Positions 15,811-24,346 of a stretch of DNA of 30,896 bases are shown one piece after another. Below the pieces are notes generated by a model. That model was not told the DNA's origin, made no database searches, and worked only from the letters and a program-made list of their open reading frames with translations. Within the stretch, counting starts at the first letter, position 1; each line of letters starts with the position of its first letter. Origin of the DNA: an uncultured Desulfobulbaceae bacterium (GTDB lineage Bacteria; Desulfobacterota; Desulfobulbia; Desulfobulbales; Desulfobulbaceae); contig CALZIH010000007.1 in the NCBI GenBank assembly GCA_945787305.1, forward strand, positions 1-30,896, written 5' to 3'. The position numbers and the translations under genes were made by a program.

Positions 15811-16749
15811 TTAAACAAAAAGATAGCTCACCGAATCCTCGGAATGTATCCTTCTAATGGCCTCACCTAGCAACTCCCCGACCGAGAGGACGGTTATCTT
15901 CTCACTCAGCTTGACCTTTTCCCGCAACGGAATGGAATTTGTTACCACAAGCGACTTGATGCATGATTTGTTAAGTCGCTCAATGGCCGGACCGGAAAGC
16001 ACCGCATGCGAGCAACATGCATGAACCTCTTTGGCCCCCCTTTCCTTCAATTTTTCTGCCGCGCTGCAAAGGGTCCCGGCTGTATCAACCATATCATCCA
16101 AAAGGATCGCTGTTTTCCCGTTCACATCGCCGATGACATGCATGGCCTCACACTCATTGGCTCGCTCGCGACGCTTATCAATAATCGCCAGACCGGCTGT
16201 CAAACGTTTGGCAAAGGCTCTTGTTCGCTCAACCCCACCGGCATCGGGGGATACCATCACCACATCTTCAAATTTTTCCCTGATATAATTGAGTATGAGC
16301 GGCGCTGCATACAGATGATCGACAGGGATATTGAAAAAACCCTGAATCTGTCCAGCATGCAAGTCCATACAAAGAACCCTTCGTGTCCCCACAGCCATGA
16401 GCATTTCCGCTACCGCCTTGGCGGTTATGGGTACCCTGGGCCTTACCTTGCGATCTTGGCGCGCATAGCCATAATATGGAAGAACTGCGGTAATCCTGCG
16501 CGCCGATGCCCTGCGCAGGGCATCAATCATAATGACCAACTCCATCAGGTGATCATTAACCGGAGTGCAAGTCGGCTGGATCACAAACACATCGGTTCCG
16601 CGAACGTTCTCACCGATCTCCACAGAGATCTCGCCATCGGAAAACTGTTTTACCTCGGCGGCACCAAGGGGTAGATTCAGATAATCACAGATTTCCTTGG
16701 CAATGTCAGGGTTGGCATTACCAGTAAAAATTTTCATAATATTCGGCAT
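15811..16749 (-). CDS. prs: ribose-phosphate pyrophosphokinase (PRPP synthetase)
   Basis: Prs makes 5-phosphoribosyl 1-pyrophosphate from ribose 5-phosphate and ATP for nucleotide, histidine and tryptophan synthesis. I place the start at the ATG at 16749 (MPNIMKIFTGNANPDIA). This gives 312 residues, the usual size. The frame is open to a GTG at 16830, but those 27 extra residues are not family-like. YYGYARQDRK is the ATP flexible-loop region, MDLHAGQIQGFF is the divalent-cation/ATP motif, and VVMVSPDAGGVERTRAFAK is the neighbouring catalytic region. ILLDDMVDTAGTL is the PRPP-binding loop. An AGGG about ten bases upstream serves as a weak ribosome-binding site. tRNA-Gln and ispE lie immediately upstream, as in many proteobacteria. 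Confidence 0.96.
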   Translation of the reverse strand: MPNIMKIFTGNANPDIAKEICDYLNLPLGAAEVKQFSDGEISVEIGENVRGTDVFVIQPTCTPVNDHLMELVIMIDALRRASARRITAVLPYYGYARQDRKVRPRVPITAKAVAEMLMAVGTRRVLCMDLHAGQIQGFFNIPVDHLYAAPLILNYIREKFEDVVMVSPDAGGVERTRAFAKRLTAGLAIIDKRRERANECEAMHVIGDVNGKTAILLDDMVDTAGTLCSAAEKLKERGAKEVHACCSHAVLSGPAIERLNKSCIKSLVVTNSIPLREKVKLSEKITVLSVGELLGEAIRRIHSEDSVSYLFV

Positions 16750-16939
16750 ATCTAGAACCCTGGAAGAAGCACATGCCTGGACCAGTTCAACGGAGTTCGA
16801 CATGGACTCCGGCCTCTGATTCCCAGCCACAAAAAATATTCAAAGGTTGAGCTACTGATAATAAGGCAATAAATATAGAGAAGAAAAGATCTTGCACCCA
16901 GTGCCCGGGCTTTCCAGCAAGTAACGAGAACCTAAATAA

Positions 16940-17014
16940 TGGCTGGGGCGGAGGGATTCGAACCCCCGAATGCAAGGATCAAAACCTTGTGTCTTACCGC
17001 TTGACGACGCCCCA
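16940..17014 (-). tRNA. tRNA-Gln (anticodon UUG)
   Basis: The 75-base gene folds as a full cloverleaf. The acceptor stem is TGGGGCG with CGCCCCA, a discriminator G and an encoded CCA end at 16940-16942. The anticodon stem-loop is CAAGG-TTTTGAT-CCTTG with anticodon TTG, and the T-arm is CGGGG-GTTCGAA-TCCCTCCG-like. It lies between ispE and prs, the classical position for a glutamine tRNA. It is the presumed substrate of GlnRS, encoded at 22105. Confidence 0.95.
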
Positions 17015-17038
17015 GCAATCCTTCTTGTCCATATCTAT

Positions 17039-17965
17039 TTAACGTACAAACCGACTTTGACCTTCCCGCAGTGGTGCCGCTAAAAAGGTCTGCTTATATA
17101 TATTGCGTAACTGTCGGCACCCATCTGCAGCCGTCGTTTTATGTGCCTTGGAAAATATTCCAAACACAGTCGGTCCGGAACCGCTCATCAACGTGCCGCT
17201 GGCGCCTGCCGTACGCAGCTTGTCTTTTATTACCGTGATTTCTTTATAAGTTGCCTGCGTGACCCGCTCCAAATCATTATAAAGCGCCTTGCTCTCAAAA
17301 CAACCATGCATAAAGGGGTTACCCGACACAACACCATCAGGTTTAGACAGGGAATTTGATAGGTTAATTTTTTTTTCTTCCAATGTCAACGGGAAATTCT
17401 CATAAACCCATCTCGTGGACACTGCGAATCCAGGATTCACAATGACAACCTCAACATCACCCAGCCCGGGAGCGCTGCACAGTTCTTCTCCGATGCCGGT
17501 CGCCCAGGCGGCTGGCCAGTCGTAAATAAAAAAGGGGACATCAGCGCCCAATTGCACACCCAGCTCAGCTAACGTACCCTTAGAACATCCGGTTTGGAAC
17601 AATCTGTCCAGGCCGACGAGGACCGCGGCTGCATCACTGCTGCCGCCGCCTAAACCAGCGGCAATGGGAATGTTCTTTTCAAGGGTGATACGCACACCAC
17701 TTTTTGCAGGCAACCGTTCACGGAACGTAGAAAAATACAGTTGCGCTGCCCGCTGAGCTATGTTTTCACCATCGACCGGAAGGTCACTGTCAGGGCAGAG
17801 CAACTCTACCCCCTCTGGTACGAGTTCAAGTTGCACCTTGTCGTACAAACCGACCTTCTGCATGAGCGTGGCCAGCAGGTGGTAACCGTCATGCCGGCGC
17901 CCGGTCACCCGAAGATACAGATTGACCTTTGCAGGTGCCAGAAGATGCAGCGACTCTATAGCCAT
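17039..17965 (-). CDS. ispE: 4-diphosphocytidyl-2-C-methyl-D-erythritol kinase
   Basis: IspE phosphorylates CDP-methylerythritol in the MEP pathway to isoprenoid precursors. The 308-residue protein belongs to the GHMP kinase family. PAKVNLYLRV (11-20, Lys13) is the substrate-side motif, PIAAGLGGGSSDAA (100-113) is the ATP-binding glycine-rich loop, and LMSGSGPTVFGIF is the third GHMP motif. The ATG at 17965 gives the expected N-terminus. It lies 30 bp downstream of the DUF1844 gene and 24 bp before tRNA-Gln, so DUF1844-ispE-tRNA-prs-rplY could be one transcript processed at the tRNA. Confidence 0.95.
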   Translation of the reverse strand: MAIESLHLLAPAKVNLYLRVTGRRHDGYHLLATLMQKVGLYDKVQLELVPEGVELLCPDSDLPVDGENIAQRAAQLYFSTFRERLPAKSGVRITLEKNIPIAAGLGGGSSDAAAVLVGLDRLFQTGCSKGTLAELGVQLGADVPFFIYDWPAAWATGIGEELCSAPGLGDVEVVIVNPGFAVSTRWVYENFPLTLEEKKINLSNSLSKPDGVVSGNPFMHGCFESKALYNDLERVTQATYKEITVIKDKLRTAGASGTLMSGSGPTVFGIFSKAHKTTAADGCRQLRNIYKQTFLAAPLREGQSRFVR

Positions 17966-17995
17966 AACAGATCGGACGGTTCAGGTGGTCAAGCG

Positions 17996-18322
17996 CTAGG
18001 TCTCTTTTTCGCAGGCCTTGACAAAACGCATCTTCAATTCATACAGAACCCTGGTCAGCAGTTCCCCCTCGTCGGGCTCCAGATTCCCTTTACTCTTTTC
18101 CTGGAGGAGCGCCAGCGTATCTATGGCGTTTTTTGCCAACTCAAGATCGACCACCTTTTGCCCTGACTCGGGATGCGCAAGCTCTCCCATGTGAAAAAGG
18201 GCTGAGGTGTTAAACGACAGCACCAGGGAAGAAAACGTCACCGCAGGCATGACACATTTGCCTTCTTTGTTGCGAACCCTTCCGTCGGGGCAATCACTGC
18301 ATTGTTGTTCCTGTTCGCTCAT
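17996..18322 (-). CDS. DUF1844 family protein
   Basis: The 108-residue protein has the conserved DUF1844 core TFSSLVLSFNTSALFHMGE (about 29-47), followed by a helical segment VDLELAKNAIDTLALLQEK. The family is widespread next to ispE or serA-type genes, and no function is established. Here the N-terminus carries extra cysteines, C8xxC11 and C23, which could bind a metal; that is inference. No signal peptide or membrane helix is seen. The ATG at 18322 has AAAGG very close upstream. A terminator of the serA transcript lies just upstream, so this gene needs its own promoter, which I could not identify. Confidence 0.85.
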   Translation of the reverse strand: MSEQEQQCSDCPDGRVRNKEGKCVMPAVTFSSLVLSFNTSALFHMGELAHPESGQKVVDLELAKNAIDTLALLQEKSKGNLEPDEGELLTRVLYELKMRFVKACEKET

Positions 18323-18351
18323 CCTTTTTCACCAAGATTTCAAGAAAACTC

Positions 18352-18389
18352 AAAAAAGGATATACACCGCTGCAAAAGCGGTAATATCC
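18352..18389 (-). terminator. rho-independent terminator after serA
   Basis: On the minus strand GGATAT and ACCGC pair with GCGGT and ATATCC, split by a small internal loop and a seven-base apical loop (18358-18389 on the plus strand). Six T follow (18352-18357). It lies 11 bases after the serA stop. Confidence 0.88.
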
Positions 18390-18400
18390 ACCCATCGCTT

Positions 18401-19999
18401 TTAATAATCATAGGCTGGCAATTCAAGAACCATTGCATCATCAATATGTGCAAGCTCGGTTACTTTTGTCAGCAACTCTTTTTCTACGGGTATATTGGTA
18501 TTGAGTAAAATGACATTTTGGCTGGAGGTCTCCTCTCTGCCAACAGTCATGCGGGAAATATTCACATCATTTCCCCCAAGTGTTGTTCCAAGCGCCCCGA
18601 TAACCCCGGGAACATCCTTATTGTAGACAAGCAGCATGGGGCCTGCCGGCAACGCTTCAAGGCGAAAAGAGTTCAAGCGTACCAGCCGCGGTTCTTTTCG
18701 ACCAAACACTGTACCGGCCAACATATTCTCCCCTTTGTTGGTCTTGACGGTAACCCGAAGCAAGTTAGTAAAGTCCTCTGCCTGCTGGGTCTTGGATTCA
18801 ACCAGGCGGATACCGCGTTCTTTTGCTATCAGCGGTGCATTAACAAAGTTGACCGCATCCTGGAGGATAGGTGTAAACAACCCTTTTAAAAAAGCCACAG
18901 AAACGGGCCCGGTATCCTCCTCGGCAAGATCGCCGCTGAACTCCACATTCACTTCCTCCACACTGCCGCGGGCAATCTGCATATGCAGAGACCCAAGCAT
19001 TTCACCCAAACTGATGTACGGCCCTACTTTTGCAAGCACATCATCACTGACCGAAGGAACATTGACGGCATTACGAACAGCGCTTTTAAGGAGATAATCG
19101 GCCACCTGCTGGGCGATGGCAGAGGCGACATTTTCCTGGGCCTCACTGGTGGATGCACCCAGATGCGGGGTACATATAAAATTTTTCTGGCCGAGTAACG
19201 GTGTGCCTTCCAGGGTTGTGGGCTCTTTTTCAAACACATCAAGGGCCGCACCGGCAATCCGCCCCTCTTTCAGTGCATCGTACAGGGCTTCTTCGTCAAG
19301 GACTCCGCCGCGCGCACAGTCAACAAACATGGCATCCGGTTTCATATTGGCAAAGAATTCCGTTGACAGAAGGTGGTGCGTTCCCTTGGTCAATGGGGTA
19401 TGCACGGAAATAAAATCTGCCCGCTGCGCCAGTTCATTCAACTCAACCAACTCAACACCCAGCTTTTCCACAAGGTCAGCAGGCATAAAAGGATCAAAAG
19501 CAATGACCTTCATCTGTAACCCCTGCGCCCTTGAACATACAATAGAGCCAATGCGACCGATCCCGACGATACCAAGAGTTTTACCCGTCACCTCGCGTCC
19601 CATGAAGCTTTTCTTTTCCCATTTCCCCTCTTTCATCGAAGCGGTGGCTTGGGGAATATTACGGGCGAGGGACATCATCATGGAAATGGCATGCTCGGCA
19701 GCAGTGGTGGCGTTGCCGTCCGGGGCATTCATAACGACAACACCTTTCTGGCTGGCTGCCGGGATATCCACATTATCAAGGCCGATTCCTGCACGGCCGA
19801 CGACTTTCAGCTTTGTTGCCGCTTCAATAATGTCCTCGCGGACCTTGGTGGCGCTTCGAATCACCAGGCCGTCATATTCCGGGATAATGGCCTTCAATTC
19901 CTCCGGCGGCAAACCGGTATTCACATCCACCTCCAGTCCTGCCTCCCGCAAAATTTTCTCTCCAATGGGGGCCAGGTTATCACTGATCAATACTTTCAT
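18401..19999 (-). CDS. serA: D-3-phosphoglycerate dehydrogenase (long, ACT-domain form)
   Basis: SerA oxidises 3-phosphoglycerate to 3-phosphohydroxypyruvate, the first step of serine synthesis. The 532-residue protein has the split substrate-binding domain, the NAD-binding domain with GIVGIGRIGSIV (143-154), RAGIGLDNVD, and the catalytic His in CTPHLGAST. An allosteric substrate-binding domain and a C-terminal ACT domain (LLVYNKDVPGVIGALGTTLG…) follow and are expected to sense serine. The ATG at 19999 has GAGGAG seven bases upstream. The AT-rich leader includes a TATAAT at about 20024-20029 but no matching -35. The gene is followed by its own terminator, so it is probably monocistronic. Confidence 0.96.
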   Translation of the reverse strand: MKVLISDNLAPIGEKILREAGLEVDVNTGLPPEELKAIIPEYDGLVIRSATKVREDIIEAATKLKVVGRAGIGLDNVDIPAASQKGVVVMNAPDGNATTAAEHAISMMMSLARNIPQATASMKEGKWEKKSFMGREVTGKTLGIVGIGRIGSIVCSRAQGLQMKVIAFDPFMPADLVEKLGVELVELNELAQRADFISVHTPLTKGTHHLLSTEFFANMKPDAMFVDCARGGVLDEEALYDALKEGRIAGAALDVFEKEPTTLEGTPLLGQKNFICTPHLGASTSEAQENVASAIAQQVADYLLKSAVRNAVNVPSVSDDVLAKVGPYISLGEMLGSLHMQIARGSVEEVNVEFSGDLAEEDTGPVSVAFLKGLFTPILQDAVNFVNAPLIAKERGIRLVESKTQQAEDFTNLLRVTVKTNKGENMLAGTVFGRKEPRLVRLNSFRLEALPAGPMLLVYNKDVPGVIGALGTTLGGNDVNISRMTVGREETSSQNVILLNTNIPVEKELLTKVTELAHIDDAMVLELPAYDY

Positions 20000-20594
20000 T
20001 ACTCTCCTCTCAGCCAGAATATATTATATTTGCATATTGCTATTGATTTTTAGACGTGAACCAGGAACTATAACGGCAATCACTCTTCCAGACAACAGGA
20101 AAACTAACTTCAACCTGAATCCGTTACGGAAAAAGGAGCCGTATTCCCTTTGTATATTGCAATAACATTCTTCTCTTGAAAAAAGAGCGGAAGTAAATGT
20201 TATTTGTTGCTGCCCTTCTGGGCACCCAACTGCAAGCACTCAAAGCCACCGGCATAGGCGACTTTAACTAACGGCCTCGATCAATTCCAACTTAGGCACA
20301 GGTGAAGGCCAATGGATTAAGGTTCAAGGAAAAACAGGCGCCTTACCCGGTAAATCACCTTCAAAGCGGATTTACAGACTTGCAAAATAACTATCTCCAG
20401 ACTATAGAGCGCAGTCTATCTTACCACCTGAGGATGAACCGGTAGAGACCAAGAATACAACACTTTAATACCATGGTCGGTGTTGCAAAAACGACTCGCC
20501 ACCGACGGCGGAAAGGTTCTAACTCATTGTAATTCCATACAGTGCAAACAGCGCTTTTGATTTTTACGAGACCATCAACATTGAGGATCTGATA
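20000..20594. other. divergent intergenic region between serA and gltX
   Basis: 595 bp hold no convincing gene. Visible are a TATAAT close to serA; a TACGG / CCGTA stem around 20124-20142; two similar stretches TTTGCATATTGC (about 20030) and TTTGTATATTGC (about 20149); and repeat C copy 2 at 20476-20546. I looked for a T-box, a known riboswitch and a tRNA and saw none. The remainder, roughly 20240-20470, shows nothing I can name. Confidence 0.5.
20476..20546 (-). repeat. dispersed repeat family C, copy 2 (upstream of gltX)
   Basis: Read on the minus strand from 20546, the first 52 bases match 7749-7800 at 44 positions. The ACACCGAC block follows at 20483-20476. On the plus strand GTCGGTG (20476-20482) can pair with CACCGAC (about 20500-20506), giving this copy an extra stem. 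It lies 49 bases before the gltX start codon, in the gltX leader. Confidence 0.65.
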
Positions 20595-22097
20595 ATGACC
20601 GAAGTCAGGGTACGTTTCCCCCCCAGCCCAACAGGATATCTCCATATCGGTGGAGCTCGTACCGCTCTGCTTAATTGGCTCTGGGCAAAAAAAAATAACG
20701 GCAAACTCATTCTCCGCATTGAAGATACAGATGCTGAGCGCTCCACCAGTGAATCCATCGAAGGCATCATCGACGGCATGACCTGGCTTGGCTTGGACTG
20801 GGATGAGGGACCTTATTTTCAAACCGAATTCTCAGGTGACCATATACAGGCAGCGGAGCAGCTCCTTGCTTCGGGTCACGCCTATAAATGTTTCTGTACC
20901 AGGGAAGTGCTGGAAGAAAAACGTGAGGCTGCGTTGGCCGCCAAGCAGGATGTACGGTATGACGGTACATGTCGCAACCTGACCGCAGACGAAGTCCGCG
21001 CAAAGGAAGACCAGGGGCTTGCCGGCGTTATCCGATTCAAGGTCGAGCAACAGGAAGGCTCCGTCAGCTACGAAGACAGGGTCTTGGGAAAAATAGAACG
21101 GTCATATTCCGACATCGAGGACTTTGTTATTGTCCGTTCAAATGGAAACCCCCTCTACCTGCTCTGTAATGTTGTTGATGACATTCGCGACCGGATCAGC
21201 CATATCATCCGAGGCCAGGATCACATGACCAACACCACACGTCAGGTGTTAATCTACCAGGCACTTGGCGCACCAGTGCCCATTTTTGCCCATATGCCCC
21301 TGACCCTTGATTTACAAAAGAAAAAAATCTCTAAACGGAGTCATGGCGAGATAGTGTCGGTGCAATTTTACCGGGAAAAAGGTTTTCTCCCCTGGGCCCT
21401 GTGCAACTTTCTGGTCTTGCTTGGCTGGAACCCAGGAACAGAACAGGAAATTTTCAACCGGGAAGAGCTGATTGAATCCTTTACGCTGGAGCGCATCTCC
21501 AAGGTCAACTCCGTTTTTAATTACCAGAAAGGCAATGCAAAGTTTTTTACCGACCCCAAACTGATTGCCATGAACGAGCACTATCTGCGCAGCATGGACA
21601 TTGCAGAGCTTGGCGAGCTGGTGAAAAATGAGCTTGTCGGTGAAGGGCTCTGGGATGAAGCTTACGATGGTGAACAAAAAAACTGGTACCTTGCTACCCT
21701 GGATCTGATCCGGGACCGATTTCATACTGTGAAAGATTTCACATCAACAGGCAGAGCGTATTTTGCAGACGATTATGCTATCGAGCAAAAACCGTTGAAA
21801 AAAAATATCCTCAAGCATCCCGACCTGGTGACCTGGTTGCCGATGCTGGCTGAACTATTCACCAAACTTGACGGTTTCTCCAGCGACGAAACCGAAAGGG
21901 TCAGCAGGGAACTGGCCGCTGAGCTTGACATTAAACCAGGTATCCTCATCAATGGCATGCGGACGGTTCTCACCGGTCAATTGGCCGGTCCCAGCATGTT
22001 CGACATCCTGACCACCCTGGGGAGAGATCGTGTTGTCTCCCGATTACGCAACATCGATTACCTGTACAACGACAAAACTGAAACTCCAGCCACCTGA
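20595..22097 (+). CDS. gltX: glutamyl-tRNA synthetase
   Basis: GluRS attaches glutamate to tRNA-Glu. The 500-residue class I synthetase has the HIGH-type motif as FPPSPTGYLHIGG (8-20) and the KMSKS-type motif as KISKR (244-248). The fold includes GARTALLNWLWA and a helical anticodon-binding C-terminal domain. The ATG at 20595 has GAGG eight bases upstream. It is the first of two synthetase genes, with glnS starting eight bases after its stop. Because glnS and tRNA-Gln are present, this GluRS may be discriminating (charging tRNA-Glu only); I cannot decide this from sequence alone. Confidence 0.96.
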   Translation: MTEVRVRFPPSPTGYLHIGGARTALLNWLWAKKNNGKLILRIEDTDAERSTSESIEGIIDGMTWLGLDWDEGPYFQTEFSGDHIQAAEQLLASGHAYKCFCTREVLEEKREAALAAKQDVRYDGTCRNLTADEVRAKEDQGLAGVIRFKVEQQEGSVSYEDRVLGKIERSYSDIEDFVIVRSNGNPLYLLCNVVDDIRDRISHIIRGQDHMTNTTRQVLIYQALGAPVPIFAHMPLTLDLQKKKISKRSHGEIVSVQFYREKGFLPWALCNFLVLLGWNPGTEQEIFNREELIESFTLERISKVNSVFNYQKGNAKFFTDPKLIAMNEHYLRSMDIAELGELVKNELVGEGLWDEAYDGEQKNWYLATLDLIRDRFHTVKDFTSTGRAYFADDYAIEQKPLKKNILKHPDLVTWLPMLAELFTKLDGFSSDETERVSRELAAELDIKPGILINGMRTVLTGQLAGPSMFDILTTLGRDRVVSRLRNIDYLYNDKTETPAT

Positions 22098-22104
22098 TAG
22101 CGCC

Positions 22105-23793
22105 ATGAGCACTGAAAAGCCCACTGAGAAACCCGTCGATTTTATTCGCCAGATCATTGCCGACGACCTGCAGCAAGGAAAGCATGATCAGGTTATCACC
22201 CGATTTCCCCCGGAACCAAACGGCTTTCTCCATATCGGCCATGCAAAATCCATCTGTCTGAATTTCGGGATAGCCCAGGAAAACAACTCGGAGTGTCACT
22301 TGCGCTTTGACGACACAAACCCTGGCAAGGAGTCGGTCGAATACGTTGAATCCATTAAGAAAGATGTACACTGGCTTGGCTTTGACTGGGGCGAACACCT
22401 CTACTATGCCTCTGACTATTTTGATCAACTTCATGCATTTGCGGTTGAACTCATCAAAAAAGAAAAGGCCTATGTCTGCCATTTAAACGGTGAGGAAATG
22501 CGTGCTTACCGCGGTACGCTGACTGAACCTGGAAAGGAAAGCCCGTACAGAAATCGCAGTGTAGAAGAAAACCTGATGCTCTTTGAGCAGATGAAAAACG
22601 GTGAACTTGCAGAGGGTGAGTGTGTCCTGCGGGCCAAAATAGATATGGCCTCGCCGAACATCATAATGAGGGATCCTGTTATTTACCGGATCATGAAGAT
22701 ATCACACCACCGCACCGGTAATACGTGGTGTATTTACCCCATGTACGATTTCACCCACTGCCTGTCTGATATGATGGAGCGCATCACTCACTCGCTCTGC
22801 ACCTTGGAATTTGAAAATAACCGGGCGCTGTATGACTGGGTACTCGATACCCTTGAAACACCCTGTCATCCTCAACAGATAGAGTTTGCCCGGCTCAACA
22901 TCAACTTTACCGTGATGAGCAAACGCAAACTGCTGCAACTGGTCAACGAACACTATGTCAACGGCTGGAATGATCCAAGGATGCTCACCATCTCCGGTTT
23001 GAGGCGCCGTGGATACACTCCCGCCTCGATCCGTAATTTCTGTGACATTATCGGTATTGGTAAACGGGATTCCTGGATCGACATGGGGGTGCTGGAAAAT
23101 TCGGTCCGAGATGACCTCAACACTTTGGCCCCCCGGGTTCTTGGCGTTCTCAATCCCTTGAAAATCGTCATAACCAACTACCCGGAAGACAAGGAAGAAG
23201 AACTTGAAGCACAGAATCACCCGCAAAACCCGGAAATGGGTTCACGGATGCTTCCCTTTTGCCGGGAACTCTATGTGGAACAGACGGATTTCATGGAGGA
23301 TGCGCCAAGAAAATTCTTCCGTCTCTCTGTTGGCCGTGAAGTACGATTACGCTACGCTTACCTGATCACCTGTCAGGAAGTTATAAAGGATGACGAGGGA
23401 AATATTGTTGAGCTGCGCTGCACCTACGACCCCGAAACCCGTGGCGGCTCGGCCCCGGATGGTCGCAAGGTGAAGGGAACCATTCACTGGGTTTCCGCCC
23501 GCCATGCGCTGCAGGCAAAGGTCAGACTCTATGACCGCTTATTTACTGTGGAACATCCGGATATGGACAAAGAAAAGGACTTCAAGGAATTCATCAACCC
23601 GGATTCCCTGCAGACCCTGGAAAACTGTATGCTTGAGCCCACGCTTGCCAATGCGGACGAAGCCGACCGGTATCAGTTTGAACGACAAGGCTATTTTTGC
23701 CTGGACAGTGAGGACAGCGCACCGGGTAAACCGGTATTTAATCGAATTGTCACCCTTCGTGATTCCTGGGCTAAATTGGCCAAGAAAAAGTGA
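22105..23793 (+). CDS. glnS: glutaminyl-tRNA synthetase
   Basis: GlnRS charges tRNA-Gln directly. The start is the ATG at 22105 (MSTEKPTEKPVDFIRQII), seven bases after the gltX stop, giving 562 residues. The frame stays open into gltX, but that part is not GlnRS-like. ITRFPPEPNGFLHIGHAKS carries the HIGH motif (43-46), and VMSKRKL has the KMSKS equivalent (271-275). CIYPMYDFTHCLSDMMERITHSLCTLEF is the GlnRS catalytic-core signature. The C-terminal half is the two-barrel anticodon-binding domain typical of GlnRS and not of bacterial GluRS. The enzyme is family-wide thought to derive from eukaryotes and is patchy outside Gammaproteobacteria. The ribosome-binding site is weak, so coupling to gltX is likely. 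Confidence 0.95.
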   Translation: MSTEKPTEKPVDFIRQIIADDLQQGKHDQVITRFPPEPNGFLHIGHAKSICLNFGIAQENNSECHLRFDDTNPGKESVEYVESIKKDVHWLGFDWGEHLYYASDYFDQLHAFAVELIKKEKAYVCHLNGEEMRAYRGTLTEPGKESPYRNRSVEENLMLFEQMKNGELAEGECVLRAKIDMASPNIIMRDPVIYRIMKISHHRTGNTWCIYPMYDFTHCLSDMMERITHSLCTLEFENNRALYDWVLDTLETPCHPQQIEFARLNINFTVMSKRKLLQLVNEHYVNGWNDPRMLTISGLRRRGYTPASIRNFCDIIGIGKRDSWIDMGVLENSVRDDLNTLAPRVLGVLNPLKIVITNYPEDKEEELEAQNHPQNPEMGSRMLPFCRELYVEQTDFMEDAPRKFFRLSVGREVRLRYAYLITCQEVIKDDEGNIVELRCTYDPETRGGSAPDGRKVKGTIHWVSARHALQAKVRLYDRLFTVEHPDMDKEKDFKEFINPDSLQTLENCMLEPTLANADEADRYQFERQGYFCLDSEDSAPGKPVFNRIVTLRDSWAKLAKKK

Positions 23794-23799
23794 TACTTT

Positions 23800-24069
23800 T
23801 TAGCCCACCGAAGCAACGGCAAGATGTACTGTCAGTGCAAGAATAAACAGTACCACCACCGAAGCCAAAAAAATCCACACGCAGCATGCAAAGGAAATTG
23901 TTGCCAACTGCCTGAGAAACATGCAAAGACCCTTGGCGAGCACAACACTACAGGCCAGGGGGAGAGCAATACTGAGGACAAGCGCCTGATAGCAAACGTT
24001 GGCAATTTCCCTCGCTACAGTATTTTCTTTAGCCCTGGTATATTCACAATACAATATATTTTTCTGCAT
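23800..24069 (-). CDS. small two-helix membrane protein of unknown function
   Basis: I do not recognise this 89-residue protein. Two long hydrophobic stretches are visible, about 25-53 (VCYQALVLSIALPLACSVVL…) and 57-86 (ISFACCVWIFLASVVVLFIL…), with a short charged N-terminus. The ATG at 24069 is preceded by GGGGGG within a few bases, a good if close ribosome-binding site. It ends six bases from the glnS stop on the opposite strand. Two dyads lie upstream (24101-24152). The hydrophobic pattern and ribosome-binding site support a real gene, but the lack of a recognised family keeps confidence moderate. Confidence 0.5.
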   Translation of the reverse strand: MQKNILYCEYTRAKENTVAREIANVCYQALVLSIALPLACSVVLAKGLCMFLRQLATISFACCVWIFLASVVVLFILALTVHLAVASVG

Positions 24070-24100
24070 GGTCCCCCCTTTCGTTTACTCAGGAGTCACG

Positions 24101-24152
24101 GCACGATCGTGCATCAGCATTTTGTGGACTTGAAGGATCTCCTGCTCAAGTC
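24101..24152. promoter_or_regulatory. two dyad symmetries upstream of the small membrane protein
   Basis: GCACGATCGTGC (24101-24112) is a perfect 12-base palindrome, and GACTTGA (24127-24133) pairs with TCAAGTC (24146-24152) across 12 bases. Both lie within 85 bases upstream of the small membrane-protein start. The first could be an operator and the second a leader hairpin. No regulator is assigned. Confidence 0.35.
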
Positions 24153-24346
24153 AATATCCCGTCAGCAAAATCTCCATATCCAGACTCATGCAGAATGTGT
24201 TCCATAGGGACCATTTTATAGGGAAAAAGAAAAAATAGAGGTTCAGGCAACTCCAAGTTTTCCTAATCGGAAAAGTGAACGCACCCCACCGTATCGAATA
24301 AAAACCAGGGTCCGCCGACCTAATTCTTTTGCTTCGCCACCCCCTG

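Noticed and set aside
15811..16830. Longer Prs reading from a GTG at 16830
   Set aside because: The additional 27 residues do not fit the family, while the ATG at 16749 gives the standard 312-residue enzyme.
20196..20270. 24-codon plus-strand frame ending …LQALKATGIGDFN, considered as a gene remnant or leader peptide
   Set aside because: Too short, no ribosome-binding site, and I could not tie the ending to a known family.
20000..20594. Riboswitch or T-box between serA and gltX
   Set aside because: No T-box sequence, no known riboswitch core and no antiterminator pair could be found by eye; only the repeat and small dyads are present.
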